From Desulfamplus sp. (lineage in GTDB: Bacteria; Desulfobacterota; Desulfobacteria; Desulfobacterales; Desulfobacteraceae): 60,786 bases of DNA. A model generated the notes under the pieces. That model worked only from the letters and a program-made list of their open reading frames with translations, ran no database searches and had not been told where the DNA came from. Positions 53,955 through 60,786 of the stretch are shown one piece after another. Position numbers and translations under genes: made by a program. Positions within the stretch are counted from its first letter, which is position 1. Every line of letters starts with the position of its first letter. The DNA is taken from the NCBI GenBank assembly GCA_015232455.1, contig JADFZQ010000021.1:1-60786 (forward strand). The letters run 5' to 3'.

Positions 53955-54325
53955 AATTAACACCTAAAGTTGTTCAGAAGGCTTTATAATTTCAAGAGAT
54001 ATATATTTATATTTTTTGTACATTACAAACTGTTTAAAAAAAACGCAACAATTAGCAAAAAATAATATTTTAGAGCTGAAATATTTATTAAAAACTTTGG
54101 TAAAATAACAGTAATGAGTCAAGTTATCAACCATTTTCAACTATTAAACAAGTGATGGTATAAGCTCTTTAATCGCCTAAATGTGCTATTAATCAAATGA
54201 TATTAAACTCATTGACAATAAATTAATTAAAAGCTAAAAGTTTTAAATTAATTTATTTGAATTTAATTTTCACCTGTAAGAGATTCAACAACAAATAGAA
54301 TATTAGGATATTGAAAGGAGGACTG
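53955..54325 (+). promoter_or_regulatory. AT-rich divergent intergenic region with candidate promoter
   Basis: This 371-nt gap separates the M23 gene from the DUF697-like gene. TTGACA at 54212-54217 and TAAAAG at 54235-54240 are spaced by exactly 17 nt and would drive the rightward gene. No other motif or small gene was recognised. Confidence 0.45.
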
Positions 54326-55213
54326 GTGAAGGAAGATAAAATCAAAAAAGATAGTCACCAAAAAGATAACCACAATTCATCTTCAACTACATCAAATCAA
54401 TCAAATTCAACAGCTAAAAATCAGGATCATTTAAAAGTCAAAAACCAAGATAGCTTAACAACTGATGCTAAAACTAAAGAAAATATAACTTCTAACCAAC
54501 AGCATGATTCAATGGCTGAGAATAAGCAAGATTCAGCAACCTCAAATCAACATAGCTCGACAACTGGGATTAAACAAGGTGCTGTAAACGTAAATCAAAA
54601 CAATTCAAAAAATGATACAACACAAGGTTCAACAACTATAAATCAAGAGAGTTCAACAGTAAATCAACAAAAGGAGAACAAAACAGAAATGAAAAACGAA
54701 CAAAAAACAACTTCAGAGCATACTGAAGCTGCTGTTACCCCCCCTATGACTTCAAAAGAGAGGCTATCTGAAGCAAATCACATTGTTAAAAACAGAATGA
54801 TAGCTTCTGTTGGTGCAGGATTGATTCCGTTTCCAGTAGTAGATATTGTTGCATTGACTGGTATTCAGATGGATACTGTTAGGGCACTTGCTAAACTGTA
54901 CGATATAAAATTTAGCAAAGATATTGGTAAAACCGCTATTGGAACTTTAACTGGGGCGGTGCTACCTGTAGCAGCAGGACCTTGGGTAAGTTCTCTTGCA
55001 AAAACTCTACCTGTTGTCGGACAGATCATGGGTTCTATTTCTATGCCTGTTATTGCTGGTGCTTCAACTTATGCGGTTGGAAAAGTCTTTATTCAGCATT
55101 TTGAGTCAGGCGGGACATTCCTTACATTTGACCCTGATAAGGTAAAAGGCTATTTTCAGGAAGAGTTTGAAAAAGGAAAAGAGTTTGCTAAAACAGAAGC
55201 AAAAATAAGCTAA
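54326..55213 (+). CDS. DUF697-like membrane protein with N/Q/S/T-rich N-terminal tail
   Basis: The preferred start is a GTG at 54326, 4 nt after AAAGGAGG; the frame is also open from a TTG at 54311. Residues 1-145 are a low-complexity, Asn/Gln/Ser/Thr/Lys-rich tail with repeated TTSNQ, STVNQ and TTINQ-like units. Residues 155-270 resemble DUF697: MIASVGAGLIPFPVVDIVALTGIQ, then Gly/Ala-rich hydrophobic segments and PDKVKGYFQEEFEKGKEF. DUF697 proteins are membrane-linked, often next to GTPases, and poorly understood. It is monocistronic, closed by a palindrome. Confidence 0.75.
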   Translation: MKEDKIKKDSHQKDNHNSSSTTSNQSNSTAKNQDHLKVKNQDSLTTDAKTKENITSNQQHDSMAENKQDSATSNQHSSTTGIKQGAVNVNQNNSKNDTTQGSTTINQESSTVNQQKENKTEMKNEQKTTSEHTEAAVTPPMTSKERLSEANHIVKNRMIASVGAGLIPFPVVDIVALTGIQMDTVRALAKLYDIKFSKDIGKTAIGTLTGAVLPVAAGPWVSSLAKTLPVVGQIMGSISMPVIAGASTYAVGKVFIQHFESGGTFLTFDPDKVKGYFQEEFEKGKEFAKTEAKIS

Positions 55214-55221
55214 TTATTTAG

Positions 55222-55271
55222 ATTTTTATAGATTTTGAGAACTTTTTTAAGTTATCAAAATCTATAAAAAT
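55222..55271 (+). terminator. Dispersed 3'-end palindrome, extended copy 5
   Basis: The 23-nt arm at 55222-55244 and its partner at 55249-55271 pair with one mismatch around TTTT. The core is a relative of the TTTGACAACTT family. It begins 8 nt after the DUF697-like stop. The stem itself is T-rich but is not followed by a long U tract. Confidence 0.7.
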
Positions 55272-55479
55272 AGCACTAATCATTTAAGAATTGGCTAATA
55301 ATATTATAGTTTTAATATTATTGGAGTATCAATAAAGCCAGCTTCTTTGTTTCTCTTTTCTGTATCTTCAAACTATTTTAATTTTCCCGCCAAATTTATA
55401 TTCTAAAACATATCAATCTAATAACTCAGGAATTTCAATCCAACATAAAAATTTAATACTTTAAAAATCGGAGCAATTT

Positions 55480-56334
55480 ATGACTGAAAAAATAGTAGGC
55501 GTAATAGGTGCTGGAGTTATGGGAAGCGGTGTTGCACAAAACCTTGCACAGAGTGATTTTAAGGTTGTATTGGTAGATGTTGCGGAGTCAGCACTTGAGC
55601 GAGCAAAAAAAGAGATTTACAACAATGTCCGCTTTCAAGGTTTTATGAAAAAAGATAAAAGTCAGTTAGATAACCCAGATAATATTATTGACCGTATTCT
55701 TTTTACTAAAGATTATGAAGAACTAAAGAACTCCTACTATGTTGTGGAAAACGTAGTTGAGAAGTGGGAAGCAAAAAGTGAGGTTTATCCACGTATAGAT
55801 GAAATATGCCCCCAAGATACTGTATTTGCCGTGGATACCTCTTGCTATTCAATTACTCGAGTAGGAGCGTTGACAAAACGCCCTGATAAAATTATTGGTA
55901 TCCATTTTATGAATCCTGTCCCAATGAAACCAACAGTTGAGGTTATAAAAGGGTGGCATACATCTGAAGAGACTATAAAAATCACAACAGAACTTCTTGC
56001 GGCTATGGGAAAAGATTGGGTGATTGTAAATGACTCGCCGGGATTTGTCTCTAACCGCGTTTTAATGCTTACTATAAATGAAGCAGTATTCTTGCTTCAA
56101 GAACAAGTTGCAACCGCAAAACAGGTTGACGATATATTCAAAAAATGCTTTGGACACAAAATGGGTCCACTTGAAACCGCAGACCTCATAGGACTTGATA
56201 CTATACTCTATTCAATTGAAGTTCTCCACGAGAGCTTTAATGATAGCAAATACCGTCCTTGTGCACTGCTTAAGAAAATGGTTGATGCAGGGCTTTTAGG
56301 GCGTAAAAGCGGAAAGGGCTTTTATTCTTATTAA
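55480..56334 (+). CDS. 3-hydroxyacyl-CoA dehydrogenase family protein, FkbK-like
   Basis: This 284-residue dehydrogenase has the NAD-binding IGAGVMGSGVAQNL, catalytic IHFMNPVPMKPTVEVI and the C-terminal domain ending KSGKGFYSY. It has the length of a 3-hydroxybutyryl-CoA dehydrogenase, and that is the conservative reading. Its neighbours are a phosphopantetheine carrier protein and an acyl-CoA dehydrogenase in the order seen in FkbK-FkbJ-FkbI modules, where FkbK oxidises glyceryl-ACP. The carrier-protein context makes an ACP-bound substrate likely. No crotonase or thiolase is nearby. Confidence 0.85.
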   Translation: MTEKIVGVIGAGVMGSGVAQNLAQSDFKVVLVDVAESALERAKKEIYNNVRFQGFMKKDKSQLDNPDNIIDRILFTKDYEELKNSYYVVENVVEKWEAKSEVYPRIDEICPQDTVFAVDTSCYSITRVGALTKRPDKIIGIHFMNPVPMKPTVEVIKGWHTSEETIKITTELLAAMGKDWVIVNDSPGFVSNRVLMLTINEAVFLLQEQVATAKQVDDIFKKCFGHKMGPLETADLIGLDTILYSIEVLHESFNDSKYRPCALLKKMVDAGLLGRKSGKGFYSY

Positions 56335-56480
56335 TTTTAATTGTGTACATTTTAAACTGAAATAAACTTAAGCTTTTATATATGCAAAACTCAACTTATG
56401 AACGGTAGCATTATAAAAACATAATTTAAACTAATAAATCCAAAATAACCTATATTTTTTATACCAAAGAGATATTTAAA

Positions 56481-56732
56481 ATGAATAAAGAAAATATAAT
56501 ACCCAAATTAAACCAGTTTGTAGGACAATATGTCAACATTAACGAAATAACCCCAGACCTTGATCTTTTTGCGTCTGGAAGGGTCAACTCACTTTTTGCA
56601 ATGCAACTGGTTTTGTTTGTAGAAAAAGAGTTTGGTTTTAAAGTTGAAAACGAAGACCTTGATTACGAAAACTTCAAATCAATTGATGCCATACTTGGAT
56701 TTGTTCAACGTAAACTTACTCCAGTTGGTTGA
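56481..56732 (+). CDS. Acyl carrier protein, FkbJ/ZmaD-like
   Basis: This 83-residue carrier protein bears the phosphopantetheine Ser37 in the sequence GRVNSLFAMQLV, where fatty-acid ACPs have GADSL. The VNSLFAMQL form and the later EDLDYENFKSIDAI resemble the ACPs of methoxymalonyl/hydroxymalonyl-ACP pathways (FkbJ, ZmaD). It lies between the dehydrogenase (147 nt upstream) and the acyl-CoA dehydrogenase (111 nt downstream). It is not the fatty-acid ACP of the cell. Confidence 0.85.
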   Translation: MNKENIIPKLNQFVGQYVNINEITPDLDLFASGRVNSLFAMQLVLFVEKEFGFKVENEDLDYENFKSIDAILGFVQRKLTPVG

Positions 56733-56843
56733 AACTTAATTGCTTATTGTGATGTTGTTTTAAACAAAAATCTCTATTTTAGGGAACAAGTCGCCTTAGT
56801 CCACAAAAATAGTAGAAGTTGAATCAGATTTTAAGGAGCCACT

Positions 56844-58067
56844 ATGAATTTTGAATTAACCTTGGAACAGAAAGAGGCTAAAATAAGGTTTCGTAAGTTT
56901 GTTGATAAATATGTTGTTCCTAATGCTGCTATATATGATCGTCTTGAAGAGACTCCATTGGAACTTATAAAGGCTATGGCTAATGAAGGGTATCTTTCAG
57001 CTCTTATCCCTTCAAAGTATTTTGCTAAAGCGGCAGAGAGCAATAACCGAGATGATAGAGGTGAAAATATTGATGATGATAGTTGTGCCAACATCAGTAA
57101 AGAGATGGACTCACTTACATGGGGTCTTTTGTGCGAAGAGATAGGACATGCAAGTGGCTCGCTCGTCTCTCTTCTCACTGTTCATAGTATGGTAATTCAG
57201 GCACTTTTGAAATGGGGAACAGAGGCACAGCGTAGCCATTGGTTACCACTTCTTGCAACAGGCGAGGTTATTGGTGGGTTTGGTCTTACTGAAATCAAAA
57301 CAGGCAGCGATGCCAAAAATGCCCAGACAACAGCGGTTCAAGATGGAGATAGCTATATTATTAATGGTCAAAAGAAGTGGATATCTTTTGGTCAAGTAGC
57401 AAGGGTTTTCTTAATTCTTGCACAAGTTGATGGAAAAGCTACTGCTTTTCTAATTGAGCGTGAGCGTGAAGGTTTCTCTACAGAACCGATAAACGGCATG
57501 TTAGGGTTTCGTTCCGCAATGCTTGCAACTCTTAATATGAACAATTGTAAAATACCTGCTTCCAATATGGTTGGAAAAATTGGTTTTGGTTTTTCTCATG
57601 TTGCTGGTACAGCTTTGGATCAAGGACGGTACTGCATTGCTTGGGGATGCCTTGGGCTTGCTCAAGGATGTGTTGACACATCACTTGCCTACAGCACAGA
57701 GCGAAAACAGTTTGGAGTAAGTCTAAAAGAGCATCAACTTATTCAAGAGCTGATTGCTGATATGATTACACAAACTCAAGCTGCCAGAATGCTCTGTTAT
57801 AATGCTGCATTTTTAAAAGAAAACAAAGATCCATCTCTTATAATGGAGACTTCAATGGCAAAATATTTTGCATCACGTACGGCATTAAAAGTGGCAAGTG
57901 ATGCTGTCCAGATACATGGTGCAAATGGTTGCTCAGACCGTTATCCTGTTGAACGCCATTTCAGAGATGCAAAAATAATGGAGATCATTGAGGGAAGTAA
58001 TCAAATGCAACAGATCATCATATCAAGATATGGCTATCAGCGTTATCTCTCTTCTCAATCTAAATGA
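56844..58067 (+). CDS. Acyl-CoA dehydrogenase, FkbI-like
   Basis: This 407-residue flavoprotein has GGFGLTEIKTGSDA (FAD/substrate contact), KKWIS, and the late MEIIEGSNQMQQ with the catalytic Glu. Residues 65-92 are an Asn/Asp-rich insertion (ESNNRDDRGENIDDD). Close to an ACP and a hydroxyacyl dehydrogenase, it resembles FkbI, which oxidises a carrier-bound aldehyde intermediate to hydroxymalonyl-ACP. It could instead be an ordinary acyl-CoA dehydrogenase. TTTTAAGGAG lies before the start. Confidence 0.85.
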   Translation: MNFELTLEQKEAKIRFRKFVDKYVVPNAAIYDRLEETPLELIKAMANEGYLSALIPSKYFAKAAESNNRDDRGENIDDDSCANISKEMDSLTWGLLCEEIGHASGSLVSLLTVHSMVIQALLKWGTEAQRSHWLPLLATGEVIGGFGLTEIKTGSDAKNAQTTAVQDGDSYIINGQKKWISFGQVARVFLILAQVDGKATAFLIEREREGFSTEPINGMLGFRSAMLATLNMNNCKIPASNMVGKIGFGFSHVAGTALDQGRYCIAWGCLGLAQGCVDTSLAYSTERKQFGVSLKEHQLIQELIADMITQTQAARMLCYNAAFLKENKDPSLIMETSMAKYFASRTALKVASDAVQIHGANGCSDRYPVERHFRDAKIMEIIEGSNQMQQIIISRYGYQRYLSSQSK

Positions 58068-58116
58068 ACTTCCTTAACACTTAAGAAAGTCATCAGGACT
58101 ATCGCGCGAATATTAG

Positions 58117-58194
58117 TTGACCTCCTGCAAAACCGATTTTCTATCCAGTAAACTAAAAGGGGTCAATTCAAGTTTTGCAGGAACTCTACTGGAT
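58117..58194. repeat. Interleaved inverted repeats (possible pseudoknot or mobile-element relic)
   Basis: TCCTGCAAAAC (58123-58133) and GTTTTGCAGGA (58172-58182) are perfect complements. ATCCAGTA (58143-58150) pairs with TACTGGAT (58187-58194), crossing the first pair. TTGACC (58117-58122) also pairs with GGTCAA (58161-58166). The region lies between the acyl-CoA dehydrogenase stop and the cyclase start, within the likely leader of the cyclase gene. Confidence 0.6.
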
Positions 58195-58235
58195 ATGCTC
58201 CTCCATATAAACTTTAATTTGAATATAGTATCTAT

Positions 58236-60599
58236 ATGCTTAAATTGAGAAACAAAAAGCAGATAAAAGCTATCATTTTTACCTTTATAGCTTTGCTTTT
58301 TGGGATACTTATTCTATTTAATCTCCTCTTAAATTCTACTGATTCTAAGTTTACATTTTTTAATTCTAATGGCACTATATGCAATTATTTTGATTTCAAA
58401 GTTTTGGATATTTTCTATAGACTTGCTGTTGAACATGGTGCTGGTCCTAAAGCATCTTTTTCTCCGGAAATTATCTATCTTAATATCACAGACGAGACTT
58501 ACAATTTTTTTGACAAGAATTATCTTGATAGAAAAGATATGGCTGATCTTAACAATGCGTTAAGCCAGATGGGAACTCAAGCGGTTATCTATGACATTAT
58601 TTTTGCAAGAAAAAGTAGTGAAAAGTCTGATTTCGCATTTTACCAATCGTTGGAGAGGCTTGGTAATGTCTATCTTCCCACTGCTCTTATACTTTCTGAG
58701 AAACCATCTAAATTTAAATGGAAAGAAGATAAAGCACACGATCGCATTAAATCCGATTATCTTGGCAGCCTTAGAGAAACAGAGATTGAGCCAAAAAAGA
58801 TAGATAAAACGTCATATGGTGGAATATGGAATTGGTGGCTAAATAAAGAAAAAAAAAGCAGACCGTTTTATGCAGTTAAAGCACTTACACAACAAAACGA
58901 ATTTGCCATCAGGGCAAAAGGTTCAGGAGACATAAGTACAAAAGCTGATACTGACGGGATATATCGTCATATAACAATGGTAGTAAAAATTGATGATAAA
59001 TATTTTCCAACTCTTAGCCTTGCTGTTTTTTTAGATTGGGCAGGCATATCTTTAAATGATGTCAAGATAGAATGGGGTCATAAAATAACTATTCCACTAA
59101 AAAATTCTAATGATGTGATAATTCCAATTGATAAGCAAGGCAGAACATTTATCCCTTTTGTTCAGACAATGGGAAAAGATTTTAGATATATGTCAGTTAA
59201 TAAATTTCTTTCCAAGTTTCAAGATGAGGATTTAAGAGGCAACCTTCTTGAACAATTTGAAGGTAATTTTGTCTTTATAGCAGATATTGCAATCGGAACA
59301 TCAGATTTAGGTCATACCCCACTTCAAAATGATGCACCTTTGGTAATCACTCATGCTTCACTTCTCAACGCCATGCTTACCAACACTTTTTACAAAGATT
59401 GGACGTTTACAAAACTATTATTAGTGATATTTTTGCTTATAACGTTAATGGCATTGGCTTCTATTCCGAACTCTTCATTTTTTTTATATGGAATAGGGAT
59501 TTTAACAATACTTTTTATCCCAATATTCACATGGTTTCAATTCCTATCTTCTAATCTTTTTCCAGTTATAACAACTATGACTATTCTGACTTTAGCACTA
59601 TTTGTTTTTATTACTGTACTTGAAACATCAGGCTCAAAAGAGAGGGCATTTATCAGAAACACATTTGCTCGATATGTCCCTGAAAAAGTGGTAAATACCC
59701 TGCTTGCTCAACCGGAAATGGTTAAATTAGGCGGGGAAGAGAGAGTGGTTACCGTTCTTTTTGCAGATATTGAAAATTTTACAGCAATTTCTGAGACTCT
59801 TTCACCAACCGAGCTTGTAAATTTGCTCAATGAATACTTTACAGAGATGTCTGAAATAATTATGAAAAACGGTGGAATTATTGATAAATTCCAAGGTGAT
59901 TCAATTATGGCTGAGTTTGGTGTTCCGCTACCCGTGGAAAACCACCCAGATATGGCGGTTACAGCAGCTCTACAGATGTTAAAAAGATTGTCAGAATTAA
60001 GAGAAATTTGGAAACAACAAAATACAATAGAAAAAAAATGGTACGAACTCTATTGTCGAATTGGTATAAATACAAATAACATGATTGTAGGGAATATGGG
60101 GTCAAAGAGTGTATTAGATTATACTGTTATTGGAGATGCTGTCAATCTTGCATCTCGACTTGAAAGTGCAAACAAAAACTACGGCACTTACTTAATGATT
60201 TCTGAATTCACCTATGCTCAATTAGCAGTGGGAAGGTTTAAAACCCGTCTCTTGGATTATATTAGAGTAAAGGGCAAAACAAAACCTGTTCGTGTATACG
60301 AAGTTTATGGCGAAGTTATAGATAGAGAAGAAGATGTTAACTTTAGAGATACAAGGCAATTAGCTAATCAAGATAATAATAAAGAAGATAGAGAGGATTA
60401 TTACCAGCTATATCATAATGGTTTTGAAGCCTATTTAGCCCAAAGGTTTATTCAAGCTACCGATTTGTTTAAACAAGCACTTAACCTGAGACCTGAGGAT
60501 AAAGCATCTATTGGGATGTTGGATAGAATTAGTAAATTGGAAAAATCTCTTTATCTTGATAGCAATTGGGATGGCTCTATTACATTAATGTCAAAATAA
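58236..60599 (+). CDS. CHASE2-domain adenylate cyclase (class III)
   Basis: This 787-residue membrane signalling enzyme has an N-terminal helix (13-32), a periplasmic CHASE2 sensor (about 45-375), three membrane helices (about 390-465) and a class III cyclase domain (about 500-690). Metal-binding Asp residues are in LFADIENF and FQGDSIM, and the Lys of IDKFQGD and Asp of VIGDAVNLASR favour ATP, so it makes cAMP. The last 100 residues include a TPR-like stretch (YLAQRFIQATDLFKQALNLRPED). No cAMP-receptor gene lies beside it. It converges on the 5S rRNA gene. Confidence 0.93.
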   Translation: MLKLRNKKQIKAIIFTFIALLFGILILFNLLLNSTDSKFTFFNSNGTICNYFDFKVLDIFYRLAVEHGAGPKASFSPEIIYLNITDETYNFFDKNYLDRKDMADLNNALSQMGTQAVIYDIIFARKSSEKSDFAFYQSLERLGNVYLPTALILSEKPSKFKWKEDKAHDRIKSDYLGSLRETEIEPKKIDKTSYGGIWNWWLNKEKKSRPFYAVKALTQQNEFAIRAKGSGDISTKADTDGIYRHITMVVKIDDKYFPTLSLAVFLDWAGISLNDVKIEWGHKITIPLKNSNDVIIPIDKQGRTFIPFVQTMGKDFRYMSVNKFLSKFQDEDLRGNLLEQFEGNFVFIADIAIGTSDLGHTPLQNDAPLVITHASLLNAMLTNTFYKDWTFTKLLLVIFLLITLMALASIPNSSFFLYGIGILTILFIPIFTWFQFLSSNLFPVITTMTILTLALFVFITVLETSGSKERAFIRNTFARYVPEKVVNTLLAQPEMVKLGGEERVVTVLFADIENFTAISETLSPTELVNLLNEYFTEMSEIIMKNGGIIDKFQGDSIMAEFGVPLPVENHPDMAVTAALQMLKRLSELREIWKQQNTIEKKWYELYCRIGINTNNMIVGNMGSKSVLDYTVIGDAVNLASRLESANKNYGTYLMISEFTYAQLAVGRFKTRLLDYIRVKGKTKPVRVYEVYGEVIDREEDVNFRDTRQLANQDNNKEDREDYYQLYHNGFEAYLAQRFIQATDLFKQALNLRPEDKASIGMLDRISKLEKSLYLDSNWDGSITLMSK

Positions 60600-60670
60600 A
60601 GAGTAAAAAATTAACAATTTTACTATATTCTAATATCAAAAAGGTTTTGAGCAACAGTCAAATAAACCAA

Positions 60671-60715
60671 AAAAGCCTATACATTATGTAATTAAACATA
60701 ATGTATAGGCTTTTT
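60671..60715. terminator. Bidirectional terminator between cyclase and rRNA operon
   Basis: AAAAGCCTATACATTATGT (60671-60689) pairs perfectly with its complement beginning at 60696, around a 6-nt loop. It is followed by a T run on both strands. It can end transcription both from the cyclase gene and from the leftward 5S gene. Confidence 0.92.
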
Positions 60716-60768
60716 TACAAATTCACAAATTTATAAGTTTATAAATATGAAGATAAGATATAAATAAT

Positions 60769-60786
60769 CCGGCAGCGTCCTACTCT
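60769..60786 (-). rRNA. rrf: 5S rRNA, 3' end only (partial)
   Basis: The minus strand reads AGAGTAGGACGCTGCCGG, the characteristic 3' end of bacterial 5S rRNA. The gene runs leftward, so the 23S and 16S genes lie beyond the right edge of the window. The terminator at 60671-60715 closes the operon. Confidence 0.88.

Noticed and set aside
1-60786. CRISPR array
   Set aside because: No series of identical 25-40-bp direct repeats with regular spacers was seen. The only regular repeats are in-frame coding repeats at 18373-18443, 17640-17758 and 27438-27820.

Overview
The window looks like chromosomal DNA of a low-GC sulfate-reducer-type bacterium of the Desulfobacterota, probably near the Desulfobacterales. 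The clues are a secreted tetraheme class III cytochrome c3, a DUF39-type homocysteine biosynthesis protein, the paired large radical-SAM/DUF2344 protein and RNase G, a PurL with tandem PurS-like N-terminal domains, and a zinc-ribbon/DUF3426 protein. Placement is by gene content only; no alignment was run.

Layout. Positions 1-7970 form an accessory region. It holds the first codons of a leftward gene (possibly a transposase), a rightward three-gene locus (trypsin-like protease with a C-terminal adaptor domain; small protein with the same adaptor domain; 1299-residue STAND NTPase with TPR-like and formylglycine-enzyme-like domains), then a leftward membrane HEAT protein/CPBP protease pair and a small lipoprotein. 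Positions 8005-16320 hold a secreted GDSL hydrolase, a TetR-MoxR pair followed by a flavodoxin, phosphomannomutase, UppP and a membrane glycosyltransferase. Positions 16414-23406 hold RNase G and its radical-SAM partner, TatA/B-TatC and cytochrome c3.

From 23517 to 53954 nearly everything is leftward and mostly housekeeping: recD2, tRNA-Met(CAT), the zinc-ribbon repeat protein, hpt, a DnaJ-like protein, mnmG, purL, glmM, a YejA-like binding protein, EcsC, a REC-HDOD regulator, Nudix, a glycerophosphodiesterase, a VWA/OmpA lipoprotein, a TrpR-like regulator, a GAF/degenerate-GGDEF protein, a sigma-54 regulator, pyrC, pyrB, lepB, DUF39 and an M23 peptidase. The right end is rightward: a DUF697-like protein with an N/Q-rich tail, a 3-hydroxyacyl-CoA dehydrogenase/ACP/acyl-CoA dehydrogenase cassette resembling the FkbK-FkbJ-FkbI module of hydroxymalonyl-ACP synthesis, and a CHASE2 adenylate cyclase. 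The last 18 bases are the 3' end of a leftward 5S rRNA gene.

Three things stand out. The protease/adaptor/STAND locus at 194-5519 looks like a death-domain-like conflict (anti-phage or altruistic-death) system; its adaptor domain is duplicated at about 70 percent identity, and its composition is strongly mosaic. The FkbK/J/I-like cassette at 55480-58067 has no loading enzyme, methyltransferase or polyketide synthase in the window. A dispersed palindrome built on AGATTTGACAACTTTT lies 3-29 nt downstream of a stop codon at five loci. In addition, many conserved enzymes here carry short Asn/Ser/Lys/Asp-rich insertions.
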